Notes: generated from the letters alone by a model not told the origin. Positions 1-9,961 are shown, counted from the stretch's first letter. The stretch: DNA of 64,000 bases from Paraburkholderia flava (GCF_004359985.1 NZ_SMRO01000002.1:1623135-1687134), one strand, 5' to 3'. Made by a program: numbers and translations.

Positions 1-272
1 GTTTTGCGCGGCAGTTCGATTTCGTGTCGCCGGTACTCGAATTGACGTTCGACGGTGTACCGCTCGCCGCCGACACCGTCGGCAATCCAGCAGGCGATCC
101 GCGCGAGCTGCTGGTGTGGTTCGTCAACCATTGCGCCGCGATGGGCATCACGATCGAGCCCGACTGGACGATCACGACGGGCTCTTACGTCGGCGCACAC
201 GCGCTCGACCGGCCCGGCATCGTGCACGGCCATATCGACGGCCTCGGCGAAGTCGAAATCGAGCTCACCTGA
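1..272 (+). CDS. 2-keto-4-pentenoate hydratase family protein, C-terminal part
   Basis: The frame is open from the window edge (first full codon at 3) and ends in TGA at 270-272, so only the last 89 residues are present. The tail WTITTGSYVG, followed by a PG turn and an IDGLGEVE strand, matches the end of the fumarylacetoacetate hydrolase-fold hydratases (MhpD/XylJ type), which hydrate 2-hydroxypenta-2,4-dienoate in meta-cleavage pathways. The catalytic N-terminal part lies outside the window, so the exact substrate cannot be told. A GTG at 24 is internal and should not be taken as the start. 4-Oxalocrotonate decarboxylase is a close alternative from the same fold. Confidence 0.75.
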   Translation, partial: FARQFDFVSPVLELTFDGVPLAADTVGNPAGDPRELLVWFVNHCAAMGITIEPDWTITTGSYVGAHALDRPGIVHGHIDGLGEVEIELT

Positions 273-978
273 GCCGCTGATTATTTTTACCGGCTGCGCG
301 CATGCCGCGCAGCGGCGACACGGTGGTGGTCGCACGGGTCACACCCGCCGCCGTACTTACACCTATACCGTATATCGAGATGCCCGCCGATAAGGCAGGC
401 AGAAGCACGCGCGACCCTGTCTGTCGCGTGGTTATCGGCGCGCACATTGCCGAACGAAATACCGTTGAACGAAATGCGCGGCGCACGGACGAATCTCCAG
501 AGCGCGTGCCGTGGTGGATGAAACCGCGCTGTCGATCTGTTTAACGTTGTATGTCACATCGATATGCGATGCGAGGACGCGGAGTTGTAACGGCGTGTAG
601 CGATGTCCACGAAAGTGGGGCGTCGCGCGTTCAGGAAGAAATGATGCCGCGAGCGGAGCAGACGTGAGAGCGAAGTGTTACAACGGCATCGATAGTACGG
701 CGGGTGGTGCGACCGACGCCGCGACGAAGAACATTTCGCATGCGACAGCAGCGAAGACCGTCGCGATCGATGCGCTTTTTACGCAGCCTGGACGGAAGAT
801 TGTATGTGAGCGATTCCGTGTTTCCAAGAGAGGATTGTCACGGGGTCTAGAGAGTCCTGTTTTTCGTAACGTAGTTCGTGAAAAAAATTTTAAAAGGGTT
901 TAGGATGAATTCGAGCGATGTCGTTTCCGAATAGCGCGCCGCGCACGACATCGATCCAGACTTCGGCGAGGAGGTAGC
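273..978. other. intergenic region upstream of prkA
   Basis: About 700 bases without a credible gene. Short open frames occur on both strands but lack ribosome binding sites. The last 150 bases become AT-richer (a run of A and T around 880-897) and presumably carry the prkA promoter. I looked for a sigma-54 -24/-12 element, since prkA/yeaG genes can be nitrogen- or stress-controlled, and did not find a convincing one. Confidence 0.5.
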
Positions 979-2901
979 ATGGATATCTACAGCAGTTTCG
1001 CGACCCGCTTCGAGAAAACGCGAGAAGATGAACTCTCGCTCGAGGAGTATCTCGCGCTCTGCAAAGACAATCCCGCCGCGTACGCCACATCGGGCGAACG
1101 CATGTTGACGGCAATCGGGGAACCGGAACAGATCGACACTCGCAACGATCCGCGCACGTCGCGCATCTTCGCGAACAAGGTGATCAAGGTGTACCCCGCA
1201 TTCCGTGAGTTCTACGGAATGGAAGAAGTCATCGAGCAGGTCGTGTCGTACTTCCGGCATGCAGCCCAGGGGCTCGAGGAAAAGAAACAGATTCTCTATC
1301 TGCTTGGACCGGTGGGCGGCGGCAAGTCGTCGATTGCCGAGCGTTTGAAGCAGTTGATGGAGCGCGTGCCGTTCTATTCAATCAAGGGCTCGCCCGTCAA
1401 CGAATCGCCGCTCGGGCTGTTCGACTACGACGAAGACGGTCCGATTCTCGAAGAGCAGTACGGCATTCCGCGCCGCTACCTCAAAAGCATTCTGAGCCCG
1501 TGGGCGGTGAAGCGCCTGCACGAGTACAACGGCGACATCCGCAAGTTCCGCGTCGTGCGCCGCTATCCGTCAATCCTGCGGCAGATCGGTATCGCGAAGA
1601 CCGAACCGGGCGACGAAAACAATCAGGATATTTCTTCGCTGGTCGGTAAGGTCGACATCCGCAAGCTCGAACAGTATGCGCAGGACGATGCCGACGCATA
1701 CAGCTACTCGGGCGGCCTGTGTCTCGCGAATCAGGGGCTGCTCGAATTCGTCGAAATGTTCAAGGCGCCGATCAAGGTGCTGCATCCGCTGCTCACCGCG
1801 ACACAGGAAGGTAACTTCAAAGGCACCGAGGGGTTCGGCGCGATTCCGTTCGACGGCGTGATTCTCGCGCACTCGAACGAGTCGGAGTGGAAGGCGTTCC
1901 GCAACAACCGCAACAACGAAGCACTGCTCGACCGGATCTTCGTCGTGAAGGTGCCGTACTGCCTGCGCTACTCGGAAGAGATCAAGATCTACGAGAAGCT
2001 GATCCGCAACTCGTCGCTCGCGAATGCGGTGTGCGCACCGGGCACGTTGAAGATGATGGCGCAGATGTCGGTGCTGACGCGTCTGCAGGAGCCGGAGAAT
2101 TCGAGCCTGTTCTCGAAGATGCAGGTGTACGACGGCGAGAACCTGAAGGACACGGATCCGAAAGCGAAGTCGTATCAGGAGTATCGCGACTTTGCCGGTG
2201 TCGACGAAGGGATGACCGGCGTGTCGACACGCTTCGCGTTCAAGATCATGTCGCGCGTGTTCAACTTCGACTCCACCGAGGTCGCGGCGAATCCGGTGCA
2301 TCTGATGTACGTGCTCGAACAGCAGATCGAACGCGAGCAGTTCCCGCCGGAAACCGAACAGAAGTATCTGTCGTTCATCAAGGACGTGCTTGCTTCGCGC
2401 TACGCGGAGTTCATCGGCAAGGAGATTCAGACCGCTTACCTGGAGTCGTATTCCGAGTATGGGCAGAACATCTTCGATCGCTACGTCACGTATGCGGACT
2501 TCTGGATTCAGGACCAGGAGTTCCGCGACCACGACACCGGCGAGAGCTTCGACCGCGCGGCGCTGAACGCGGAGCTGGAGAAGATCGAAAAGCCCGCGGG
2601 CATCAGCAACCCGAAGGACTTCCGCAACGAGATCGTCAACTTCGTGCTGCGTGCGCGTGCAGGCAATGCAGGCAAGAACCCGGCGTGGATCAGCTACGAG
2701 AAGCTGCGCGTCGTGATCGAAAAGAAGATGTTCTCGAACACGGAAGAACTGCTGCCGGTCGTTTCGTTCAATGCGAAGGGCTCGGCGGAAGAGCAGCGCA
2801 AGCATGAAGACTTCGTCAACCGGATGGTGGCGAAGGGCTACACGCCGAAGCAGGTGCGGTTGCTGTGCGACTGGTATCTGCGTGTGCGCAAGTCGTCATG
2901 A
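979..2901 (+). CDS. prkA: PrkA family serine protein kinase (YeaG type)
   Basis: The 640-residue product has the usual length of the PrkA/YeaG family. An N-terminal AAA-like domain carries a Walker A motif, GPVGGGKSS, at residues 110-118 (K116), and the C-terminal part corresponds to the PrkA kinase domain. The start ATG follows GGAGGTAGC, a good ribosome binding site. In enterobacteria this kinase works with the YeaH (DUF444) protein and is induced under starvation and stationary phase. Here it heads a same-strand run with the DUF444 gene (125 bases downstream) and a SpoVR gene, the classic triad. The target of phosphorylation is unknown from sequence. Confidence 0.95.
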   Translation: MDIYSSFATRFEKTREDELSLEEYLALCKDNPAAYATSGERMLTAIGEPEQIDTRNDPRTSRIFANKVIKVYPAFREFYGMEEVIEQVVSYFRHAAQGLEEKKQILYLLGPVGGGKSSIAERLKQLMERVPFYSIKGSPVNESPLGLFDYDEDGPILEEQYGIPRRYLKSILSPWAVKRLHEYNGDIRKFRVVRRYPSILRQIGIAKTEPGDENNQDISSLVGKVDIRKLEQYAQDDADAYSYSGGLCLANQGLLEFVEMFKAPIKVLHPLLTATQEGNFKGTEGFGAIPFDGVILAHSNESEWKAFRNNRNNEALLDRIFVVKVPYCLRYSEEIKIYEKLIRNSSLANAVCAPGTLKMMAQMSVLTRLQEPENSSLFSKMQVYDGENLKDTDPKAKSYQEYRDFAGVDEGMTGVSTRFAFKIMSRVFNFDSTEVAANPVHLMYVLEQQIEREQFPPETEQKYLSFIKDVLASRYAEFIGKEIQTAYLESYSEYGQNIFDRYVTYADFWIQDQEFRDHDTGESFDRAALNAELEKIEKPAGISNPKDFRNEIVNFVLRARAGNAGKNPAWISYEKLRVVIEKKMFSNTEELLPVVSFNAKGSAEEQRKHEDFVNRMVAKGYTPKQVRLLCDWYLRVRKSS

Positions 2902-3025
2902 CCTGTTCATGAGACACGTTGCGTACGGCCCGCGCGGCGTCGCTGCGCGGGCGCCCTGCGACGCGCAGGCAGTCTGGACATGAGTCCGCACGCCACTTGC
3001 GTCTCGCGATCAAGGGAGACTGGAT

Positions 3026-4297
3026 GTGCTTCATCAAATCATCGACCGCAGGCTGGCAGGCAAGAACAAGAGCATTGCAAACCGTGAACGCTTTCTGCGT
3101 CGCGTAAAGAATTACATTCGTCGCGCGGTGTCCGAGGCGGTGCGCGACCGGAGCATCAAGGACATACAGAACACCCAGAGCATCACCATTCCTCGCAAGG
3201 ACATCGCCGAGCCGTCGTTCCGTCATGGTCCCGGCGGCAAGCGCGAAATGGTGCACCCAGGCAACGCCGACTACATCCGCGGCGACAAGATTCCGCGTCC
3301 GCCGGGTGGTGGGGGCGGAGGCGGCGGGGGCAGCGCGAGCAACGAAGGCGAAGGGCAGGATGACTTCGTGTTCGAACTGAGCCGCGAAGAATTCATGCAG
3401 TACTTCTTCGACGACCTCGAGCTGCCGCGCCTCGTAAAGACCCATCTGCTTGCGGTGCCGACATGGAAGAGCATCCGCGCGGGCTGGGCCGCCGAAGGCA
3501 CGCCGAACAATATCGACGTCGTCCGTTCGCTGCGCAGTGCGCTCGGCCGGCGCATCGCGCTCGGTGCGCCGCTCGTCAACGAACTGCACGAACTCGAACA
3601 GAAACTCGACGAGATGAAGGCCGATCCGGCCGATCGTCGCGAGGAAATCAAGCTGCTCGAGGAAGAGATCCATCATCTGCGCGGCCGCATCTGGCGCATC
3701 CCGTTCATCGATCCGTTCGATCTGCGCTACGTGAACCGCGTGAAGCAGCCGCAGCCGTCGAGCCAGGCCGTGATGTTCTGTCTGATGGACGTATCGGGTT
3801 CGATGGACGAGCAGCGCAAGGATCTCGCGAAGCGTTTCTTCATCCTGCTGTACCTGTTCCTGAAGCGGAACTACGAACGCATTGAAGTCGTGTTCATCCG
3901 CCACCACACGCGCGCCGAGGAAGTCGACGAAGATACGTTCTTCCATTCGACCGAAAGCGGCGGCACAGTGGTGTCGAGCGCGCTCGAACTGATGCAGAAG
4001 GTCATGGACGAGCGCTACTCGCCGAGCGAATGGAACATTTACGGCGCACAGGCCTCGGACGGCGACAACTGGACCGACGATTCGCCGAAGTGCCGCAAGA
4101 TCCTCGCAGATGACATCCTGACGAAGGTGCGCTATTTTGCGTATATTCAGGTGACGCCCGAAGAGCAGAACCTGTGGCTCGAATACGCGCAGCTGGCCGC
4201 CACCGCGCCGCAGATGGCGATGAAGAAAGTGGAAACGGCGGCGGATATCTATCCGGTGTTCCGGGAGCTGTTCGAGAAGCAGGTGGCGGCCGCATGA
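3026..4297 (+). CDS. DUF444 family protein (YeaH/YhbH type)
   Basis: 423 residues, typical length for YeaH/YhbH. The start is GTG at 3026, preceded by AGGGAG at a suitable distance; the overlapping ATG at 3024 is out of frame. Residues about 95-105 hold a glycine-only stretch (PPGGGGGGGGGS), a flexible linker common in the family. A von Willebrand-A-like metal site is visible as MDVSGSM at residues 254-260. The protein is the conserved partner of PrkA; its biochemical role is not settled. The stop overlaps the ATG of the next gene (ATGA), suggesting translational coupling to SpoVR. Confidence 0.93.
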   Translation: MLHQIIDRRLAGKNKSIANRERFLRRVKNYIRRAVSEAVRDRSIKDIQNTQSITIPRKDIAEPSFRHGPGGKREMVHPGNADYIRGDKIPRPPGGGGGGGGGSASNEGEGQDDFVFELSREEFMQYFFDDLELPRLVKTHLLAVPTWKSIRAGWAAEGTPNNIDVVRSLRSALGRRIALGAPLVNELHELEQKLDEMKADPADRREEIKLLEEEIHHLRGRIWRIPFIDPFDLRYVNRVKQPQPSSQAVMFCLMDVSGSMDEQRKDLAKRFFILLYLFLKRNYERIEVVFIRHHTRAEEVDEDTFFHSTESGGTVVSSALELMQKVMDERYSPSEWNIYGAQASDGDNWTDDSPKCRKILADDILTKVRYFAYIQVTPEEQNLWLEYAQLAATAPQMAMKKVETAADIYPVFRELFEKQVAAA

Positions 4298-5994
4298 CTA
4301 CCAAGCATCTGCACAACGAAGCGCGCGGCTATCAGCCGGAGCGCGGGAAGAAGGGCAAGTCTGAAGGTAAGTCAGAGGGCAAGCCGGATCGCGAGGGAGA
4401 AGCGCCTCACGCCGAAACGGCCGCCACAGGGCCCACCGGGATGCCCAGCAAAGGGCAAAGGGAAGTCCGTATGAACGTAGCCGACCGACGGCCGTTGCCG
4501 TGCCCGTCCGACTGGACCTTCGAACTGATCGAGGAATACGACACGCATATTGCTCATGTTGCAGAGCAGTATGAGCTGGACGTGTACCCGATCCAGCTGG
4601 AACTGATCAGCGCCGAGCAGATGATGGACGCCTATGCGTCCGTCGGCATGCCGGTCAACTATCGTCACTGGTCGTTCGGCAAACACTTCCTTTCCACCGA
4701 GAAAAGTTATCGACGCGGCCAGATGGGGCTCGCGTACGAGATCGTCATCAATTCGAATCCCTGCATCGCGTATCTGATGGAAGAGAACACGATGACGATG
4801 CAGGCGCTCGTCATCGCGCACGCGGCCTACGGACACAACTCGTTCTTCAAGGGCAACTACCTGTTCAAGCTGTGGACCGACGCGCACGCAATCGTCGACT
4901 ACCTTGTGTACGGGAAGAACTACATCGCCGAATGCGAGGAGCGCTTCGGTCTCGATCGCGTCGAGGAACTGCTCGATTCGTGTCATGCGTTGATGAACTA
5001 CGGTGTCGATCGCTACAAGCGTCCGCAGAAACTGTCGCTCGCGAAGGAGTCTGCGGCACGGCGCGAACGCGAGGCGTATCTGCAGTCGCAGATCAACGAG
5101 TTGTGGCGCACGCTGCCCGCTCGCAACGAGCCGTTGCCCGAGGAAACCGAGGATCGCTATCCGCCGGAGCCGCAGGAAAACCTGCTGTATTTCGCGGAAA
5201 AAAACGCGCCGCTGCTCGAGCCGTGGGAACGCGAGGTGATCCGCATCGTGCGCAAGATCGGCCAGTATTTTTATCCGCAGCGGCAGACTCAGGTGATGAA
5301 CGAAGGCTGGGCGACCTTCTGGCATTACACGCTGCTGAACACGCTGTATAACCAGGGCAAGCTCGAAGACGGCTTCATGATGGAGTTCCTCCATTCGCAC
5401 AGCAACGTCGTCTACCAGCCGCCCGTGACGAAGCCGTACTACAACGGGATCAATCCGTACGCGCTCGGTTTTTCGATGATGAGCGACATCCGCCGCATCT
5501 GCGAGAACCCGACCGACGAAGACCGCAAGTGGTTTCCCGAACTGGCGGGTAGCCCGTGGTTGCAGGCGATGCACTACGCGATGCGCAACTTCAAGGACGA
5601 AAGCTTCGTCGCGCAGTACCTGTCGCCGCATCTGATCCGCGAAATGCGGCTCTTCTCGGTGCTCGACGACGACATGCGCGATGCGCTCGAAGTGTCCGCG
5701 ATCCACGACGACAGCGGTTACCAGTACGTGCGCCAGGCGCTGTCGAGACAGTACGACATGCATCATCGCGAGCCGAACATCCAGGTGTGGTCGGTCAACA
5801 CGCGCGGCGACCGCAGTCTCACGCTGCGGCACTTCATGAGTGACAACCGGCATCTGTCCGGCGACAGCGAAGAAGTGCTGAAGCACATGGCGCGGCTGTG
5901 GCAGTTCGATGTGTTTCTCGAAAGCGTCGACGAGAATGGGACGGTCAGGAAGCGTTACGAGTGCCGCTACGTGCCGCCGACGGTGCGGGTGTGA
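4294..5994 (+). CDS. SpoVR family protein (YcgB type)
   Basis: The conserved body begins at PSDWTFELIEEYD and contains EQMMDAYASVGMP and NPCIAYLMEENTMTMQ blocks diagnostic of SpoVR/YcgB. Two starts are possible. ATG at 4294 overlaps the upstream stop (ATGA) and gives 566 residues with a charged, low-complexity N-terminal extension (KSEGKSEGK). ATG at 4471 (MNVADRR) has a good GGGAAG site and gives 507 residues, close to the 510 of E. coli YcgB. The early part of the extension keeps GC-rich third positions, so the longer form is kept here. SpoVR is a widely conserved, poorly understood protein tied to stress and sporulation. Confidence 0.92.
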   Translation: MTTKHLHNEARGYQPERGKKGKSEGKSEGKPDREGEAPHAETAATGPTGMPSKGQREVRMNVADRRPLPCPSDWTFELIEEYDTHIAHVAEQYELDVYPIQLELISAEQMMDAYASVGMPVNYRHWSFGKHFLSTEKSYRRGQMGLAYEIVINSNPCIAYLMEENTMTMQALVIAHAAYGHNSFFKGNYLFKLWTDAHAIVDYLVYGKNYIAECEERFGLDRVEELLDSCHALMNYGVDRYKRPQKLSLAKESAARREREAYLQSQINELWRTLPARNEPLPEETEDRYPPEPQENLLYFAEKNAPLLEPWEREVIRIVRKIGQYFYPQRQTQVMNEGWATFWHYTLLNTLYNQGKLEDGFMMEFLHSHSNVVYQPPVTKPYYNGINPYALGFSMMSDIRRICENPTDEDRKWFPELAGSPWLQAMHYAMRNFKDESFVAQYLSPHLIREMRLFSVLDDDMRDALEVSAIHDDSGYQYVRQALSRQYDMHHREPNIQVWSVNTRGDRSLTLRHFMSDNRHLSGDSEEVLKHMARLWQFDVFLESVDENGTVRKRYECRYVPPTVRV

Positions 5995-6036
5995 ACGTGT
6001 GAGTCTCTGAGCGTCGTTTCGCTTCGATGCTTCGAT

Positions 6037-6066
6037 AAAAAAGCCAGCCTTCGGGCTGGCTTTTTT
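6037..6066 (+). terminator. rho-independent terminator after the prkA-spoVR operon
   Basis: A perfect 7-base-pair stem (6043-6049 with 6054-6060) closed by a stable TTCG loop is followed by six T residues (6061-6066) and preceded by six A residues, so it could act on both strands. It lies 43 bases after the SpoVR stop. Confidence 0.92.
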
Positions 6067-6265
6067 CATGGTCGCTTTTCTTCGTCATGACCCGCCCGGC
6101 ACCACATCCGGTTATTCCCGCCTATCCGGCAAGATACTGACTCTACCCAACCTTGCAATTCTGTAAAATTCCGCGCACGCGACGGAATGTACAACGACGC
6201 GTCAGCCCAGACGGCAAAGCGGCATCAGACCGCTGCCTTACGCCCAGCCCAGAGGATCTCCCAGC

Positions 6266-7579
6266 ATGAACACCCAGACCGACCCGACCACACTCGCCAC
6301 ACCCGACGCTCACGACACCCGGCGACGCATCTTCGCGATCGTCGGTGCGTCGTCGGGCAATCTCGTCGAGTGGTTCGATTTCTACGTGTACTCGTTCTGC
6401 GCGCTGTATTTCGCGCCGGCGTTTTTCCCGAGCGGCAATTCGACCACCCAGTTGCTGAACACTGCCGGCGTGTTTGCCGCGGGCTTCCTGATGCGCCCGA
6501 TCGGCGGCTGGTTCTTCGGCCGGCTCGCCGACAAGCACGGCCGACGCACCGCGATGATGGTGTCGGTGTTCATGATGTGCGGCGGCTCGCTCGTGATCGC
6601 GGTGCTGCCCACGTATGCGCAGATCGGCGCGCTCGCGCCGGCGCTGCTGCTGGTCGCGCGGCTGTTCCAGGGGTTGTCGGTCGGCGGCGAGTACGGTACG
6701 AGTGCGACCTACATGAGCGAGGTCGCGCTGAAAGGTCGGCGCGGCTTCTTCGCGTCGTTCCAGTACGTGACGCTGATCGGCGGCCAGCTGTGTGCGCTGC
6801 TGGTGCTGGTGATCCTGCAACAGACACTGACCACCGAAGAACTGAGAGCGTGGGGCTGGCGCGTCCCGTTCGTCGTCGGTGCGGTCGCGGCGCTCGTCGC
6901 GCTGTACCTGCGCAAATCGCTCGACGAAACCACCACGGCCGAGAGCCGCGCGCGCAAGGAAGCGGGCACGCTGCGCGGCCTGTGGCAGCATCGCGCGGCG
7001 TTCATGACCGTGGTCGGCTTCACGGCCGGCGGCTCGTTGATCTTCTACACGTTCACGACCTACATGCAGAAGTACCTGGTCAACACGGCCGGCATGCACG
7101 CGAAGACGGCCAGCAACGTGATGACCGCCGCGCTGTTCGTCTACATGCTGATGCAGCCGGTGTTCGGCGCATTGTCGGACCGCATCGGCCGGCGTCGTTC
7201 GATGCTGCTGTTCGGTTTCTTCGCGACGCTCTGCACGGTGCCGCTGCTGTACACGCTGAAAGACGTGACGAACCCGTACGTCGCGTGCGGACTGGTAATC
7301 GTCGCGCTGGCGATCGTCAGCTTCTATACGTCGATCAGCGGTCTGATCAAGGCCGAAATGTTTCCGCCGGAAGTGCGCGCACTGGGCGTCGGGCTGTCGT
7401 ATGCGGTCGCGAACGCCGTGTTCGGCGGCACGGCCGAGTATGTCGCGCTGTGGCTGAAGCAGGCGGGCAGCGAATCGATGTTCTATTGGTACGTCACGCT
7501 GCTGTGCGCGATTTCGGGCCTGGTGTCGCTGCGGATGCGCGATCCGTCGAAGGAAGGGTATCTGCGTCACGAGCCTTGA
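6266..7579 (+). CDS. MFS transporter, metabolite:H+ symporter (MHS) family
   Basis: 437 residues with about twelve membrane segments. The opening [13 protein letters not shown] and the [10 protein letters not shown] loop between segments 2 and 3 are signatures of the MHS subfamily, whose members (KgtP, ProP, ShiA) import dicarboxylates, osmolytes or shikimate with protons. KgtP-like alpha-ketoglutarate permease is the nearest type by eye. AGAGGAT precedes the ATG at a good distance. Its neighbour downstream is an alpha-ketoglutarate-dependent dioxygenase, but a terminator-like hairpin lies between them, so a functional link is only a guess. Confidence 0.88.
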   Translation: MNTQTDPTTLATPDAHDTRRRIFAIVGASSGNLVEWFDFYVYSFCALYFAPAFFPSGNSTTQLLNTAGVFAAGFLMRPIGGWFFGRLADKHGRRTAMMVSVFMMCGGSLVIAVLPTYAQIGALAPALLLVARLFQGLSVGGEYGTSATYMSEVALKGRRGFFASFQYVTLIGGQLCALLVLVILQQTLTTEELRAWGWRVPFVVGAVAALVALYLRKSLDETTTAESRARKEAGTLRGLWQHRAAFMTVVGFTAGGSLIFYTFTTYMQKYLVNTAGMHAKTASNVMTAALFVYMLMQPVFGALSDRIGRRRSMLLFGFFATLCTVPLLYTLKDVTNPYVACGLVIVALAIVSFYTSISGLIKAEMFPPEVRALGVGLSYAVANAVFGGTAEYVALWLKQAGSESMFYWYVTLLCAISGLVSLRMRDPSKEGYLRHEP

Positions 7580-7613
7580 GCGTGAGTTGACGCAGCGCTT
7601 GTTGCAGTCCGTA

Positions 7614-7652
7614 AAACGGCGGCTGGGGAGGTTCCAGTCGCCGTTTGTCGTT
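7614..7652 (+). terminator. probable terminator of the MHS permease gene
   Basis: A 13-base-pair stem (7614-7626 with 7634-7646, one G-T wobble) with a 7-base loop, ending in TTT and then GTCGTT. The T tract is short but the stem is strong and sits 35 bases after the stop. Confidence 0.65.
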
Positions 7653-7845
7653 AACCGGTATCGTGTTGCTATCCGGTTCAACAGCCGGTTTATCACTGCA
7701 ACAGATAAACGTATCGGATTTGCTTGGTTGCTCCCGCGTGCGCGCGGCGTTAGATTCTACGTCTGACGAGGCGAGACGTGCTGCGTCCCGCAAGAAATCA
7801 TGCACCGACTCACGTAATACCCCCGACACCGACCCAGAGCCCACT

Positions 7846-8751
7846 GTGACGACCGCTTCCGTTTCCGCCCAGCCCACCCGCGCAGCGTCTGCCGGCGCAT
7901 CGCCGATCGAGATCCGCGCGTTCGACGGCCCGGTCGGCGCCGAGGTGCTCGGTCTCGACCTGAACCAGCCGCTCGCCGACGACGATTTCGCGCGCATTCA
8001 CCGCGCGCACCTCGATCATCACGTGCTGGTGTTTCGCGATCAGCGCATCACGCCCGACCAGCAGATCGCATTCAGTCGCCGCTTCGGTCCGCTGCAGATT
8101 CACGTGCTGCATCAGTTCCAGTTGCCCGGTCATCCGGAAGTGCTGGTCGTGTCGAACGTCGTCGAGAACGGCAAGCCGATCGGGCTCGGCGATGCCGGCC
8201 ACTTCTGGCACTCGGACCTGTCGTACAAGGAAACGCCGAGTCTCGGCTCGCTGCTGCACGCACAGGAGTTGCCGTCGGAAGGCGGCGATACGTTGTTCGC
8301 GAACATGCATCTCGCGTGGGATACGCTGCCCGAGCATCTGCGTCGCGCGGTCGAAGGGCGGCGCGCGGAGCACACGTATCTCGCGAAATACGCGGAGCTG
8401 CAGAAGCGCAGCCCGTGGCGTCCGAACCTGTCGGCGGAGCAGATCGAGCAGGTGAAGCCTGTCGTGCATCCGGTTGTGCGCACGCATCCGGAAAACGGTC
8501 GCAAGGCACTGTTCGTCAGCGAGCATTTCACGACCCGCATCGTCGATCTGCCGGACGACGAGAGCGCCGCGCTGCTCGCAGAACTCTTCGCGCACAGCGT
8601 GCGTGCCGAACACCTGTACCGCCACGTCTGGCGCGAGCACGACATGGTGTTCTGGGACAACCGCTCGCTGATGCATCTCGCCGCCGGCACGCCCGACCAT
8701 CTGCGGCGCCGGATGTATCGCACGACGATCGAGGGCGACGCGCCGTTCTAG
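7846..8751 (+). CDS. TauD/TfdA family Fe(II)/alpha-ketoglutarate-dependent dioxygenase
   Basis: Taking the GTG at 7846 as start gives 301 residues, close to TauD (283); the open frame extends upstream to 7645 but that part has no family similarity. The facial triad is clear: H122-S-D124 in GHFWHSDLSYKE and the distal H277 in SLMHLAAG, followed by the 2-oxoglutarate-binding arginine region RRRMYRTT near 287-294. Such enzymes hydroxylate taurine, alkyl sulfates, 2,4-D and similar acids, releasing sulfite or another leaving group. The ABC transporter genes that follow directly suggest uptake and oxidation of one compound, possibly a sulfonate. The substrate is not determined by the sequence. Confidence 0.88.
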   Translation: MTTASVSAQPTRAASAGASPIEIRAFDGPVGAEVLGLDLNQPLADDDFARIHRAHLDHHVLVFRDQRITPDQQIAFSRRFGPLQIHVLHQFQLPGHPEVLVVSNVVENGKPIGLGDAGHFWHSDLSYKETPSLGSLLHAQELPSEGGDTLFANMHLAWDTLPEHLRRAVEGRRAEHTYLAKYAELQKRSPWRPNLSAEQIEQVKPVVHPVVRTHPENGRKALFVSEHFTTRIVDLPDDESAALLAELFAHSVRAEHLYRHVWREHDMVFWDNRSLMHLAAGTPDHLRRRMYRTTIEGDAPF

Positions 8752-8789
8752 GCCGCCCGATTCATCCTTCCACGTTTCCCGGAGTATCG

Positions 8790-9839
8790 ATGCAGTTCTT
8801 GCGCCGTCCGACCGCGCCGCGGTCTTCGCTCGTCCGTCGTTTGATGGTTTCGCTGTCGTTCGGCGTGGCTACGCTTGGCGTCGTCGTGCCTGTGCCTGCG
8901 ATGGCCGAAGGCCAGATCCGGGTCGCCGAACAGTTCGGCGTCGTGTACCTGCTGCTCAACGTCGCACGCGATCAGCAGTTGATCGAGAAGGAAGGGCGCA
9001 AGCAGGGCATCGACATAAAGGTGGACTGGTTGAAGTTGTCCGGCGGCTCGGCGGTGAACGATGCGCTGCTGTCGGGCTCGGTCGATATCGCGGGCGCGGG
9101 CGTCGGTCCGCTGCTGACGATCTGGGACCGTACGCACGGCAGGCAGAACGTGAAGGGCGTCGCGTCGCTCGGCAATCTGCCGTACTACCTCGTGTCGAAT
9201 AATCCGCGCGTGAAGACGATCGCCGATTTCACGGAGAAGGATCGCATCGCGTTGCCGGCGGTCGGCGTGTCGGTGCAGTCGCGCGTGCTGCAGTTTGCGT
9301 CGGCGAAAAAGTGGGGCGAGAAATCGTTCGACCGGCTCGACCGCTTCACGCAGGCGATGCCGCATCCCGACGCAGCCGCTGCGATCATCGCGGGCGGCAC
9401 GGAGATTACCGGACACTTCGGCAATCCGCCGTTCCAGGAGCAGGAGCTGGCCGGCAATCCGAACGCGCATATCGTGCTGAGCTCGTATGACGTGCTCGGC
9501 GGTCCGAGTTCGGCGACCGTGCTCTACGCGACCGAAAAATTCCGCACGGACAATCCGAAGACGTATCGCGCGTTCGTCGATGCGCTTGCCGATGCCGCAC
9601 GTTTCATCGCGGCGAATCCGGACGCAGCCGCCGACATCTACATCCGCGTGAATCACGCGAAGATCGACCGTGCGTTGCTGCTGACAATCATCCGCAATCC
9701 AGAGGTGCAGTTCAAGATCGCGCCGCAGAACACGCTGCCGCTCGCGCAGTTCATGTATCGCATCGGCGCGATCCGCAACGAGCCGCACAGCTGGAAGGAT
9801 TACTTCTTCGACGATCCGGCGCTCGCGGGCGGTAGCTGA
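8790..9839 (+). CDS. ABC transporter substrate-binding protein, NMT1/SsuA-like
   Basis: 349 residues from the ATG at 8790, which follows GGAG. A signal peptide with a basic start (RRLMVSL) ends near PAMA|EG at residue 39. The fold pattern (LLSGSVDIAGAGVGPLL, then IADFTEKDRIALPAVGVSVQSR) is that of periplasmic binding proteins for nitrate, sulfonate, bicarbonate or thiamine precursors. It lies 38 bases after the TauD-like gene and before the ATPase and permease genes. The residues that set substrate choice cannot be read by eye. Confidence 0.87.
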   Translation: MQFLRRPTAPRSSLVRRLMVSLSFGVATLGVVVPVPAMAEGQIRVAEQFGVVYLLLNVARDQQLIEKEGRKQGIDIKVDWLKLSGGSAVNDALLSGSVDIAGAGVGPLLTIWDRTHGRQNVKGVASLGNLPYYLVSNNPRVKTIADFTEKDRIALPAVGVSVQSRVLQFASAKKWGEKSFDRLDRFTQAMPHPDAAAAIIAGGTEITGHFGNPPFQEQELAGNPNAHIVLSSYDVLGGPSSATVLYATEKFRTDNPKTYRAFVDALADAARFIAANPDAAADIYIRVNHAKIDRALLLTIIRNPEVQFKIAPQNTLPLAQFMYRIGAIRNEPHSWKDYFFDDPALAGGS

Positions 9840-9875
9840 CCTGGCGTTCGCGGCCCGCTGTCGCAGCGACGAAAC

Positions 9876-9961
9876 TGCATATACGGCAGAGCGCATTGAA
9901 TATGCAGAATCATTGTTTGTCAGCGGCGGGGCGGCAATCGTATGTTGATGCTTTGCATCAA
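9876..9961 (+). promoter_or_regulatory. two perfect inverted repeats upstream of the ABC ATPase gene
   Basis: TGCATAT (9876-9882) pairs with ATATGCA (9900-9906) across 17 bases, and TTGATGC (9945-9951) pairs with GCATCAA (9955-9961) across 3 bases. Both lie in the 138-base gap inside the transporter operon. They could be an operator or RNA hairpins that set the ratio of binding protein to ATPase; neither is followed by a T tract. Confidence 0.45.

Noticed and set aside
273..978. sigma-54 promoter before prkA
   Set aside because: Looked for TGGC-N8-TGC type -24/-12 elements and found none at a sensible place.
1570..2805. 411-codon open frame on the minus strand
   Set aside because: Antisense to prkA; its composition (RR, HR, LRR runs) is that of a GC-rich shadow frame and it has no family similarity.
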